DNA from: Crotophaga sulcirostris
Lineage: Eukaryota > Chordata > Aves > Cuculiformes > Crotophagidae
DNA length: 64,000 bases
Direction of reading: 5' to 3'
Assembly (NCBI GenBank): GCA_013397455.1
Contig: VYZB01000015.1
Coordinates: forward strand, 2,399,607-2,463,606
Shown here in pieces: positions 28,001-39,600 of this stretch (positions are counted from its first letter, which is position 1; each line of letters begins with the position of its first letter). Under the pieces are notes generated by a model that worked only from the letters and a program-made list of their open reading frames with translations, was not told where the DNA came from and did not search any database. Both the position numbers and the translations under genes were made by a program.

Positions 28001-28929
28001 AAACAGATACACAAGGCTGACGTAAAGTTTCTGCTTCCCATTGAAGTTATCCTAACCACCGAGAACTGTAGATTATTTCACAGCCTGAGTTTTTTTCAGC
28101 ATTCATTGCTACAGTCTCTCAAGATACTGTTACATGGCAGTCGCCTACCCAAACTTTTACATGAACTGTTGAATCTTGCTATTATTTTCAAAACACATAC
28201 TGGCAATGAGCTCCACTCTCTAATCACACATTGTAAGCAAAATTTGTTGCTAGACTATCCATCATGAACTTAGCTATCTGTAAACAATATAATGTGATTA
28301 AAGGAACGACAAATATTCCTGCTCACAATTGCTCAACATATTGCTTCTTTTAGGGCAACATACAACCAGAGTTCCATCAATTAAAGCCGTTCATTACAAA
28401 TATATTCCACTACTGTATTTGTTTCATTTTACATTTAGCTTTGCTCCTTCACAGGCTGTAGCACATCCATTCAGACTTCAAACCTTGCTATGTGGAAAGT
28501 ATACCTAATAAAAGTAGAATTTCAGACATATTGTTGAGAAACTGTGAAACAAAGCACAGTAGCTTGATAGCTTATGTTATTGTTTGAACTTGATTTGAAA
28601 AATGAAGTTGCTAATCTTTTGATCATATGCATTATAAAACATTATTGTACAGTCATAAATACTATTTCCTGCCTTAAGAAAAAAGTACAGGCTATTTTTC
28701 CACATACATTGTTGCACAATGGGCATGGCATCAAAAGACAAGATCAATGAGCAGAGAAAAAACATTTTTTTTTAATAAGTTAAATCGCTTGACAAGTTTG
28801 AATGGGAATCCTAACAAATCCCAGGCAAGATTTTAATACAGGAGTGGCCAGTGCACTGCACAGGACTTTGTCCCTTTAATAGATTCATTATCATATATGT
28901 CAAATATCCCAATTTTGTCAGAAAAGAAT

Positions 28930-28990
28930 GGGCTAAATCCTCATCTCAGATACTGACTGGCTTCAGTCCCTCTGGGATGGAATTTGATGT
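28930..28990 (+). repeat. degenerate amniote palindromic repeat copy
   Basis: Begins 'gggctaaatcctcatctcag', continues through 'ctggcttcagtcc' and ends 'ggaatttg'. This order resembles a palindrome-like old repeat whose ends read GGGCCAAATCC and its complement, with a central GACTTCAGTGG. It is short and decayed. Confidence 0.45.
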
Positions 28991-29359
28991 GGTGAATTTA
29001 ACAGGAAACAACAAACCAAACTTTCTCATCATCTGTAAAATCGAAACACTGTATTTTCATAACTTAGGAGTTATGTAAGAAATATCTCATAGGCATCCAG
29101 TTATAAGATCTCCACACTTAGCAAGCACACTTTGAAGGATAAGGCCAAATGATAATTGTATCCAGAACTTGGGAAGTATTTGAGATCTCAAATAATCACG
29201 ATCCCCAGAGCACATTAGTCAGTTTGGAAGTTGATTAATGCACTTTGGGAGAAAAGATGTGGGGAAGAAGAACCAGAGAAGGGAGGAGGCCTCTGCACAG
29301 CCTTATTTAATCATTCTTACTCCATGTGTACATGTTCATCCTTAACTAGCTTAACACCT

Positions 29360-29778
29360 TAGAATCACAGAATTGTTTAGGTTGGAAAAGACATTTAAGA
29401 TCATCAAGTCAAACCATAAACCTATCACTGCCAAGTCCACCACTAAACCATGTCCCCAAGTGCCACATCTATACACCTTTTAAATACCTTGTGGGATGGT
29501 GATTCAACTGCTTCCCTGGGCAGTGTTTGCCAATGCTTAACAACCCTTTCTGTGAAGTAATTTTTCCTAATATTTAGTCTAAACCTCCCCTGGTGCAACT
29601 GGAGGCCATTTCCTCTGTCCTACCACTTGTTAATTGGCAGAAGTGACCAACACACACCTCACTACAGCCTCCTTTCAGGCAGTTGTTGAGATCAATAACA
29701 TCTCCCCTCAGCCTCCTTTCCTCCAGACTAAGCAACCCTAGTTCCCTCAGCCACTCCTTGTAACACTTGTACCTTCTT
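29360..29778 (-). mobile_element. CR1 LINE 3' end, 5' truncated
   Basis: This is the best-preserved CR1 copy in the window. The 3' terminus lies at the low-coordinate end, where the plus strand reads 'agaatcacagaattgttta' and 'ggttggaaaagac', the complement of the standard CR1 3' UTR end. Recognisable blocks follow across its length: 'aaaccatgtccccaagtgcc', 'cttccctgggcag', 'tttttcctaatat', 'aacctcccctgg' and 'cctcagcctcctttcctcca'. Minus-strand translation near 29690-29775 gives the CR1 ORF2 C-terminal motif ELGLLSLEERRLRGD. It is cut off at the 5' side inside ORF2, as is usual for CR1, which primes reverse transcription from its 3' end. It cannot move by itself. A minus-strand frame of 87 codons here (29574-29837) is this remnant, not a gene. 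Confidence 0.96.
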
Positions 29779-32700
29779 CCCCTGAAGGTACGAAAGCATA
29801 TATGTAGGCAATGTACACCCACACCACTCCCATGCACAATATTAAATACGTCCCAGTGTTTTCAGGAGCAGACACCAAGTCACAACCACCTTCAAAATCA
29901 CTGGATTGGTTGCTCTTCCGTCATGCAAAATATGTATACTTTGGTCATGCAGGACAGTGGGAATCACATACACACCCTTCTGTGTGTATATTGGCTAACA
30001 GAGGCTGCAGCCCAGAGTACTGCATCCTATCTTTAAACTTGCTCCTTTCAAATGTAATTAAATACGCATATATGAAAAAACATTAAAACATTCATCCAGC
30101 TGAGAGAGTAGACCTCATGGCTGGTGAGATCTAGGAACAGGAGACAGAAAAATTCTTAAGAGCCCAGCCCTCACCTTTGTCTTGCTTATCAGTTCCTCCC
30201 AGACAATGCAGACACCAGGTCTGTGGCTTTTTGGCCACCCTGTGGTCTGCTTCATGTTCAGAGCTCACTCGTTTCATGACTGAGAAGCGAAAGAAAAATG
30301 TAAAAAAGTCCCATTTTTAGGAAGGATTTGAAAAAGCAAGGAGCAATCTGTGACTGGAAAGGAGGTACAGAAAGTGGAAAGGCACAGCAGGGAAAGTTCT
30401 CTGCTTGCAAGTCCCGTGCCCCAACAGAGGCAGATTTGTAGAGCAAGGGTTCCTACTTGAGGACCCAGCAAACACACCATGCACATTTCAAGGTTTACTT
30501 TGCAGGAGCTCTGTCCAGACCCTGTGGCCCATCAGGAGTGCTGCTGGAGAACATCAACAGGAATAGCTTCATGCACAAGGAATTTGGTCAAGCTATGTAC
30601 TCAAAGACTTACAGCTCAATTCAAAGTACAGCAAGTGGTGATGATGAGGAGGTTTGCTTCTAAAAGCACTCCTGATCCAAATTAAAATTCTGAATGGACA
30701 CACTCTGGGAAATGTAACATTGCCAGGGTAGGTTAATCATGAAAAAAGAGAGTTCTGCAGGAATTTTGAACAAGGAAGAGGCCTTTGAACTCCATATGGA
30801 TACAAACAAGGAACTCATGCAAACCATACAATCAATTCAGAAGAAACAGTGGTTTATTCTAATCAGCCATACTACACAACCGAGACCAGGGGAAAGGTGG
30901 CTTTCCATACTCTCCTACCAACAAGGAGCAATAGACACAACCCTGCCAGGCCATGTCCCACCATTAGGTATGCAGCCCAGCCTCTCACTCTTCCTGTACC
31001 CTATCCTCTCCTGATATGAGGGCACTTCTGAAGGCTACCACGGTTACACATGTAAGTTTTTTGCTTTGGTCTCACAGACCTTATAACAATGCAAATATAA
31101 CCCAAGTAAAGGTGCAGCTTTTCAGTACAGGGACTACATAAACCTACAGGTCTGAGTCCTAGCACTGAACAGCTTTTCTGTATGCTCATGAGATCCATTG
31201 GATACAGGCTCTGATCCAATTTGGGAGACACATAGTTGTTCCATTTCCCCATAAATGCCCATTCAGGCAGGAGGAAAATCACTGATCTAATTCTGTGTCT
31301 TGTCAGTTAAACTAATGAAACGAGTCACTTGAAATACTACCCAGGAGCGGTCTGTCCTCTTATCCTGCTCTCTGCAGGACTCACACTGCCACAAAATCAA
31401 GTTTAGCTGGAATGTTTCACCCACCTTTTTAAACACAGACTTTCAGACCCCTGACCTAGGAGGCAGAGGCCTGCTGTTTTCAAATGTTTCTCTGCTGTGG
31501 CCCTTCACTGCATGCTGGGCAAATGGAACCAGGGTCCATCTCAGCACCATTGCTGGATTTCTGTCTGCCAGTCTCAAAGAGTCAAGCACAGGCAAATGCT
31601 CAAGACAGACCAAAACAGCAACAAATTATGTCCTCAAGGCCACTATTGAAGAGCCATGTAGATATCCAATTAGTATAATTAAGCTTTAAGAGTAAATTAC
31701 TGCATAATAATTCATTTCCTGAAACATATGTAGCCTCCTTTCTCTTTCCCACTTAATTCGTTTGTCTATCTGCTTTTCTGCCTGTGCTTAGTGATGATAG
31801 GTTAATCATCATCTCCCCTGTACCAATGGCTATTTTGCATTGGCTTTCAGGGAACTTATAATCCTCCTGTCTTTATCAATGGAAAGGAAGCATAAAGATT
31901 TAAGTAACAGGTAACGATATGAATTAGTCATAAAGCCAGACTATTTACTAGCATAAAGAAATTCTTGTCCTGCAGATATAAGTCCTTCCAGAATTATCCA
32001 GAGATGGTTTCCCAGGAAGCTCACTCCATCAATGCCAACGGGCAGAGCTACAGAAATTCAGTTCATGTTTGTAATCACAAGCTTGGGACAAAAAAAAAAA
32101 AAAATCAAAACCAAAAACATAAGCTGCAATGGGCAAACAGGCATGTCCAAATCAGAGTATTATATAAAAGTGCTCTTCCCACATACACAGCAAAGCGACA
32201 GCCAATTATCACCCTACAGTGTCAAGCCATGGATTATCTGAGGTGTGGCTCTTCCTGAATGAACATGAACAAAGTAGCGACCATAAACAGAGGCAGGATC
32301 CTACTTGGCTGCCATTCTATTCCAAAGCACATGATTTCTTTCCCCCAACCTGCATGCTCATTTTGACTGTATTATTCTAGTTTCATGCTGTTATAACTCT
32401 GTTAACACCAGGTCCATAGAAATCATGATTACCTGCTGATACTGAAAGAAAGTACACATCTTTCCAGTAACATAAAATCAAGTTTTGTTCTGTAATTTCT
32501 TTCGAAACAAGCTGTTCAGCTGCATTCAAGTGTATGACAACTCTGCAAAAAAAGGGCTGCTTGGTAGCACAGTTCTAGAAAAGTTAAATAAAATACACTA
32601 AAGTCATAACTTGCCTACATAAACCAGTTTTTTCTTTTTTCATTCCTTCCTTCTACATTATTTAACTCCTGAGTTTTTAACCGACCTATATTTGCTGAAC

Positions 32701-34302
32701 ACTTCTTTTGCGACCACCACAACATGGAAAGAAAAGGGGGAGGGATAAAAATAAAAGGTTGATTTCTTTATTAGAATATTTGTTTAACAATTTAATCCAG
32801 CATTCTCTCCTACCACACTCCAGAATACACAGTAATGTCTATCAATTTTTAAAAAATCAATAAAAAAGGAGTTATCTTGTGGGCTTGCATTTAACTGTTT
32901 CGGCTGAAAGCAACAAACGAATCACTAAAAACAGCTGAATCCAGTAGAATGTAAATAAGAGAACCTTGCCAAATCCTTCCTGGTTACCAAATGCTCTACC
33001 AAGCTTCAAGATCCCATTACAATACCTTTGTACTTTATTTATAAGGCTTTTAGTAAGCCACTCCCTTTCCATACTCGTTTGAGTTTATGCCCGTATTCCC
33101 ATGATTATTGCAGAACAAATCCAGGTGAAAGGTTGTTCTTGTTCCACATCAACATTCATCTGAATCTTTCCCCTTTCCCAATGATATATTTTTAAACCAT
33201 CAGCTGAAATCTTAGAAGAATTCAACCAAAATATTTGAAGTTCCTTTAGAGTTTTGTTTTCTTCAGAAACAAGGCACTTTTCAAAAAGAACTTTAATTGC
33301 ACAGTGGGTCACAAAGACTTCATTCTAAGGACCTTTTGTGAAGTTTCCAAAGGAGGAAACATTTTTTTTCCTTTTGTCATTTCTCCAGCAGACTGAGAAC
33401 TCTTTGAATCTGAGTAAAGAGACCAACTATTTGGATATCTTTGCTTCATCAGTGATATCTGTACAGGACTGGATGCACTCCCAGAGTCCTGCCTGAACAT
33501 ATTCCAGGCTGAGTTGTGCAGGACTTAGGAGGGGTTCTCTGAACACTGTCTCTCCTCTGCACCTTCTCTGGGAAAGCAGAACGGTGTTCCCAGGGCGTTA
33601 CACAACTTTGCCGCAGGTAAAGCACGAGATACCAAGTGGGAATGGTAATTAGAAAGAATTCGAAACTGAGTGACCTTCCCTCAGCTCTAACATGCCACAT
33701 AGTACTAGCTTTGTCCTGACATGTGAGGCACTTCTCTTCTGTATCTAATCCAGGAATTGCTTTACATTTCATGAATCTACATGCAACATGAGTCAGATAT
33801 AAACAGAGTTGCCCAACCCTTTAAAAAATTCCATTACACTTACTCTTCCTGCCAATCCAAGTGAAAGTTTTAGGCAGAGCAGGTGGCCCACAGCTCGCTA
33901 ACTTTTTCCCCTGGGATGAGACAGTGGGTGACAGTGTGGCTCACTATCTACATGCAGACGTCTTGTGCCTTGAACTCATGGCATAGGGCTAACCAAAGAG
34001 CTACAAAAAAAAGAGCTGTGGAAGGATCTACTGATACAGTCTTGCAGGTACATCAAAGGTTCACAAAGTGTTGTGAGAAAACAGGAATGTTTGCAAAAAT
34101 GGGGGGGGGGGGTGCACATGACACATTGTTTTCAAGTTCTTGGTACTGAGAAGTAAAATTTCTTATATTCACTTACCCCTTGCTGCACAAGGAGCTGACA
34201 TAAAGGGTAACCACAGGTTTCTGGTTTCTCCCCAGAAACTGAGAAAAGTCTAGCTGATATACACTAGAGATTTGAACTTAACATTAAGCAAGCTCAGAAA
34301 AA
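29779..34302. other. noncoding, no gene recognised
   Basis: Short frames only (all under about 110 codons) without domains. An A-run occurs at 32091-32104, and a run of 12 G at 34101-34112, a likely sequencing or polymorphism hotspot. No repeat family was recognised with confidence. The segment ends at an assembly gap. Confidence 0.65.
34101..34112. repeat. G12 homopolymer
   Basis: Twelve consecutive G residues, flanked by 'gcaaaaat' and 'tgcacatg'. Length calls through such a tract are unreliable. The open frame that spans it (33883-34149) should not be trusted. Confidence 0.9.
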
Positions 34303-34377
34303 NNNNNNNNNNNNNNNNNNNNNNNNNNNNNNNNNNNNNNNNNNNNNNNNNNNNNNNNNNNNNNNNNNNNNNNNNNN
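34303..34377. other. assembly gap (75 N)
   Basis: A run of 75 undetermined bases. Flanks are ordinary AT-rich sequence. Confidence 0.99.
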
Positions 34378-36339
34378 TACAAAAATACATTTGTCCCCCA
34401 TCTAGCTCCTTCCTGAAATTCTTGCTTGCTTGTTGCTGACTACTGCCCTCCTCCCCTCCTATAAAACAAAATAAGAAATCTTTATCTCCAGCCTCACTTC
34501 ACTGACTCACACCAAAAACATACCCTTTTACTTCCCTGAACTTCTGAGGAATTTAGAAGTGCAATCCTCAAAGCCCCAAGGGAAGTTTGGCATTTCATAA
34601 TAGCCCAGGAGCCCCACCTGAGGTATGAAGAATGCTTTGAAACATGCCTGTGATTAATTAATTAACATATTGGCACCTAGCTAGCTTTTTAACACTCCAC
34701 CTAATGTTTTAGTTCAGAGCTGTCTGTGCCTGTCACAGAGACTGTGTGGATTGATGCCATTACCTTGTAAAGAATAATGCATTTTACATCTAAGTAAACA
34801 TAACAATGTAACATAGATCCAGCAACTTGAATTAAGGATTAATTACAATCGCTCATGGTGCTTAAAGTGTAGACAGTTTACAAAGGGAGGAAGCAATTAC
34901 TTTTAAAGATAGGAGGGTTTTGCTTCAAAATTTCTGAGCAGTTGCATCATTCTTACTCCTGACAACAAAGTCAAAATCTGTACAGTAGAAAACAGCTCTA
35001 CAGATGAGAGTCACAGCTCTGGTCCTTTATCTGCTCTCCCCTGTCCCCATGTGAGGCTGGAGCCCTCCACACCTGGGTGTGCGCACTAACCTGTCTCCAG
35101 GGCAAACTCCCAGTGGGCACTGACAGCAGGGAGCAGAGAGGTGATGGATAATTAACCCAGCAGCCCCATGCTCTGTGTTTCCTAGTGAATCCCATGATTC
35201 AGGCAATCCTGAGATTTAGGCCCAGTACACTCTTTCCTATCAGCTGAGGAACTCAACTAGGTCATTTAATTTGCAGAAAAAGACGTTTTCTCAAAAAGGG
35301 TTAGTTATATTAAACCTTCATTGAAGTGTTAACTAAATTACTTGGTTAACCGGGGTATTTTGGAATATTTTTGGTTGTTTAGGTAAGCATGAAACCCACA
35401 CAAACATAATAACAAAGTACAACTAAAATACTAAACAAACACAAATCCTCTTTTACCCCTTCCAGCTACTAGAATAAATAACTTGTTTGTTGCATATGAG
35501 AGAGTCTTGTGCAAGTACTAAATCAAAGGAAGGAGTTTTGAATTTGGCCCTGAGAGTAAGGACAATCATGGTCATCTGTACATCGTGTGGGAGCGCATTT
35601 CATCGCACAGCTGTAACTCCAGGGAAAGCTGTCTCCCATTCTTGTGGCTTCCCTGTGTCAGTTAATAGCTTTATTATTGTAGGGGGACTGAAAGCAGAGG
35701 AGCGCTTCATCAAAGGTGATGCCAGCACAACTGGTATTAAATATCCCAAGTGGGATTTTGGGGCTGCTTTCCATCCGCTTGGAAGGACTGGGTCAGTCTG
35801 CAGGTGGTGGCTTTGGCTGCTGTCGGGGTCTGTCACTGGCTCCTTGAAGAGAAGTCCATGCAGATTTGAGAGCTGATTTGAGAGCTGTCATCCTTTTCTT
35901 TTTTTTTCTAATTTGTGTAATCATCTTTGCTGTGGTTTGACTACGGACAGCAAACCTCCTGAAAGGCCAGGAAGGACCACAAAGCTGTATATTGAATTTG
36001 GTTCATCCCATGGATCAGTGGAAAGGTCATTTTTATCTAGTTTCCTAACTTAAAGCACGGAAGACAGCAGTAAGCAGCACAGGATTTCTCTTCAGATATG
36101 GTATGAAGACTAGATCTTACAATGGTGCTCATCAAAGGAGGCTGCTTATAGTAATGAGTGAGATGCAACATAAACATCAAAAACTGGATGCACATACGCA
36201 AATAAAACCATGAGTTAAAAAAATCTGGTAGAAAATAAGTGAGAAATAATAACCCGAACCCCTCTGAAAAAGAGCAGCCCTACTAGAAAAGACTGAGTTG
36301 ATACCGAATGTGAAGATGTTTATATGCCTGTTGGGACAG
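34378..36339. other. noncoding, possible old repeat near 35.5 kb
   Basis: No supported gene. The stretch at 34640-34900 is AT-rich with repeated TTAAT/ATTAA cores. At about 35520-35660 a decayed interspersed repeat is possible (separate entry). A 129-codon plus-strand frame at 35487-35876 overlaps that repeat-like DNA and shows no protein domain. Confidence 0.6.
35520..35660. repeat. possible ancient L3/CR1-like or amniote repeat fragment
   Basis: The segment starts with 'gaatttggccctgag' (35540), which resembles one end of an old amniote palindromic repeat. It continues 'gggagcgcatttcatcgcac' and 'gggaaagctgtctccc', which recalls the 'GGGAGTTCCATAGCC ... GAGAAAGCTCTGTCTCCC' block I associate with L3/CR1-related LINE 3' regions of reptiles. 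The similarity is from memory and partial, so family and orientation are left open. Confidence 0.3.
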
Positions 36340-36625
36340 AACTAAGATGTGCTGCTCTGTTTTGTATGACCTCATATACAGATCTGGATACCTCAGTACT
36401 GGAAGGGCAGCCACAAATGAGAAGGAATTCAGTGAAGAGCAACAGAAGAGATTGAACCGCTACAGAGACCAATGCATGTTGAGAGAGCAAAGAGGTTAAC
36501 ACAAAGCCTGAGGGTAAAAGGAAAAAAAATGGTAGCTCTTACAAAATATTTGAAAAGTGTGAACAGCAAGGAATTAAACTGTTTGGATTGCTACAGTAAG
36601 TAAGAATAGTGCAAGTAAGAAGAGT
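36340..36625 (+). mobile_element. ancient CR1 LINE fragment (ORF2 C-terminal region)
   Basis: A decayed plus-strand CR1 piece. The sequence 'gtgaagagcaacagaaga' at about 36434 matches the CR1 block coding for the VQRRA/EEQQ-type segment that follows the RT domain. Further on, 'cttacaaaatatttgaaaag' (36539) and the A-rich run after it match the CR1 block for 'YLKGGYKE' and the following residues. Upstream, 'gctgctctgttttgtatgacc' at about 36349 is compatible with the CR1 'LYSALVRPHLEYC' segment. Many stops and indels are present and no frame is kept. Neither terminus is intact. It is older than the copies at 29360 and 63518. Confidence 0.62.
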
Positions 36626-39600
36626 AACTTATCCTACCTACTGTATTACTAAATAAATATAAACATCATGTACTGAGTAGTCTCATTTCGAGATGGGAAT
36701 TAGTCATCGGATTTACTTCAACTCTGTTGTTCCTATGGGGTTTTTTTCCACTTTTTACACATTACTGTTTTTTTCTCTGGAATAACATCACCACATTATA
36801 TTGAATTGCTTCGCCAAAAGATTTTGCTCTCTCTCTAAATATACATATAGGGTAGCCAAGAAACAAGGGTGGAATTTTTTTTTACTGCTGATTGAGCACC
36901 TGTCATTTCCACTCTTCCCACATTTCCAAACTCTGTTCTAGGGGTTACTACGTTTTCCCTCAGTAGCAAAAGCATTACAACCACACCCAATGTCATGGGT
37001 GCTTAAGACTCAGGCATGTCCTACAGAGATGAATCTTAACCCAGCATTTCATCGTGGACCATGCGAACAACTCCATGCCATTGCAAATGGCCAAGTTTTA
37101 CTCATGATTGCATGTCTGTTGCCAGGCTTGAATGTACATGTGTAACCAGAGCCTCATTGCCTTGACAGAATCATAATTAAGAGGCTATTCAAAACTAGCT
37201 GATGACAGCATTTGCTGTTCAGGGGAAGGAAATAGCCTTTGAAGGGCACTTCCACCCCATCAGATTCATTACGCCACGCTGAAATACATCTTTCTGGGCA
37301 TCTGGAGATTTCACATCCTACACCTTTGTAAAGCACAAATTTCACTCTCTCTCAAAGGGATGCTTGGTGAGAAAAAGATATCAAGTATAAATTCCAGAAC
37401 CTGCTTTTCTCCCCTTAAAATTTTCACAGTTGATGGTACAATCTGAGTCAACAAGACTCAGCTGACTCAAAATCTCTAGTATGATTATATTTTTATCAGA
37501 CACTTCACAATTTCTATTTTCACTACATGGTACAAAACACTGCATTTTCACCAAGAATCATCTCCATAAAATGTTACATTCATCATTTAGGATTCTTAGT
37601 TAGTTCTGAAAAGGTTAGAGGAAAAATTTGAAGAAAAATCATGATCACAGTTATGTGAAACCTGTAATATTCAAACCATAATGATCACAAGCTATATATA
37701 TTGATTATATATTTGTACAGAAATATAGTCTTGAAGGATCATTGAAACACAATTTCACACTCTTTCCAGTTTCCTCCTTATAAAAAAAAAATACTTATCT
37801 AAAGACCAATTTTTATATTTATCAAATATTTGAATAACAAAGTTGGTGACAAATTCCAGGCTGAACTATTTTCTTCTTCTATGTAGCTTCTCTTGACAAA
37901 AGTTAATGTAATGCTATTGCACTACCTGTTAATTATAGTTTAAATCCTGCATAAGCTTGGCTTTAAGATGAAATTTTGTAGTTTTTAATTGAGAAAAATT
38001 ACTTTTGAAACCAAGAGGAATGTTGACAAATCACAACGGCAAACTGCAGTCCTGCACAGTTATAAGCTGCATAGTTGTTTGTTTGTATACGAAAACAGCA
38101 GTATAAATCAGTCCAAAATCTAAATTAAGAGTACCGATTTAGAAAGAAAGTGTGTCCCAAGAGTCAAGGACTCAAGGACTTGCTTATTATTTTTAACTTC
38201 TCAGATTCTTCTATAAGTACAGTTGTGGGAGACAACACAGAAAAGCTGCTGCATTTTCTCAGTTGTTCAGTGGCTGTAAGCGATGTAGGTTGGTGGTCTC
38301 TGCTGGAGAGCTGGCCACAACCAGAAACTGTCCCTGCAGCTGGCAGCAATTTGAGCACTTGTTCAGGAGGGAGAAGCCATCTGCAAAGTTACTCTGGTCC
38401 CTGCTGGGGTCTGGGCACCCTCCCACTGCCTCTGCTCAGGCTCGGCTTCTCCCATGGCAAAACCTCAAAGGCATGAGCCTGAATTCACTGGAGGTTATGG
38501 CAAGGTTTGCACTAATTTCATACCCTACGAAATCATGCCCTGGTTTCAGACACTACGGTTATCAACCTGATGTTTTCCATCATATCATCAGCAAATAAAA
38601 AGCGAAGCAGAAGACTGAAAAATGAAGTGCCATATGGAACAAAACACCAGGAGAGGTTCGATCCTTGTGCACACACCCTCCTCAGCATCCCATCCCTCTC
38701 TTGTTACCGGGACACCCAGCACTTTGCAGCTGAGAATGTTTTGGCAGTATAAAAAGCCAGATTTGTACACAGCCAGCTCTGACAAGCTTGGCCTTTTGAG
38801 TTGTCCGTGTCTTACCAGCAGAAGTATTGGTGTTAACCCTATAGCAAGGAAACATAACTATGCCATTACTCCATGCACACCAAGGCAGGCAACACATTGC
38901 ATGAGACCGGATTCTGTTCTGTCCAATAATCTGACCTTTCTAAAAGAGAAAGACCCCATTAGAAATTAATGTACTGCACATAGAAACGTCTGTTTGCGTT
39001 CCTCTTTGACAGACATGTGTTTGGCGCCTGGGGTATTAACTTTCAGACTTTGTTTCTTTTTACTGCATGTTCGTCTGCAATACTGTTGCCTGCAAATGGG
39101 GTGCAGTAGAAAAACAAGCTGTGCTGCCTTTGCCCTTTCCCTGTTCTCTCAGATGAAAAGGTAGTTCATTCATAAGATCATAAGTGACCTTAATAATTTC
39201 TTACATGAGATGCCATAATCTAATGAGAGTTTATTTTCTATTTCAGTTAGAACTATAACCCATATTAAGTTTCTATTTATAAATAACAGGATTTTTTAAT
39301 GTTCCAGTAGCAATATAATAAACAGCATTGTAATGACATGTCTCTGGAAAACAAGATGAAAATAATAAATGCTTAGACACAAAACTAAAGGCAAATCATT
39401 GGTTTTTAATTAACATATAATTTCTTCCAAAAATATTACATCCGTGTCTGGTTCAGAGCTACATTATACACTATTTTGATTGGGTTTCTTGCATAAATAA
39501 AATGTGCAGACACAAGAATGAGAAGTATATTCAGCAGGATGTTACTCACAAACCATCCAAAAGATAGCTTTGACCGTAAGGCAAAGATATCTGACCAATG

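Larger units (their letters stand above)
16965..29359. other. noncoding, no gene recognised
   Basis: About 12.4 kb with no supported gene. The largest frames are 24440-24970 (minus, 176 codons), 19490-19960 (minus, 156 codons) and 27821-28267 (plus, 148 codons), all without recognisable domains. Within it I note an AAAT microsatellite at 20049-20068, an AT-rich block with many homeodomain-type cores at 19190-19460, a GC-richer patch with clustered CpG at 25085-25180, a short perfect hairpin at 26120-26152, and two short old-repeat copies at 21977-22020 and 28930-28990. A minus-strand AATAAA with GU-rich sequence just downstream occurs at 23490-23495. Confidence 0.7.

Noticed and set aside
27821..28267. 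148-codon plus-strand frame with Lys/Leu-rich text
   Set aside because: No recognisable family, no promoter or splice context; length is within chance for 64 kb.
29574..29837. 87-codon minus-strand frame with a convincing protein-like motif
   Set aside because: The motif ELGLLSLEERRLRGD is CR1 ORF2; this is a truncated LINE, not a host gene.
33883..34149. 88-codon plus frame ending in a glycine run
   Set aside because: The glycine run comes from a G12 homopolymer; the frame has no other support.
35487..35876. 129-codon plus-strand frame
   Set aside because: Overlaps repeat-like DNA, has no domain, and its translation looks like random GC-richer sequence.
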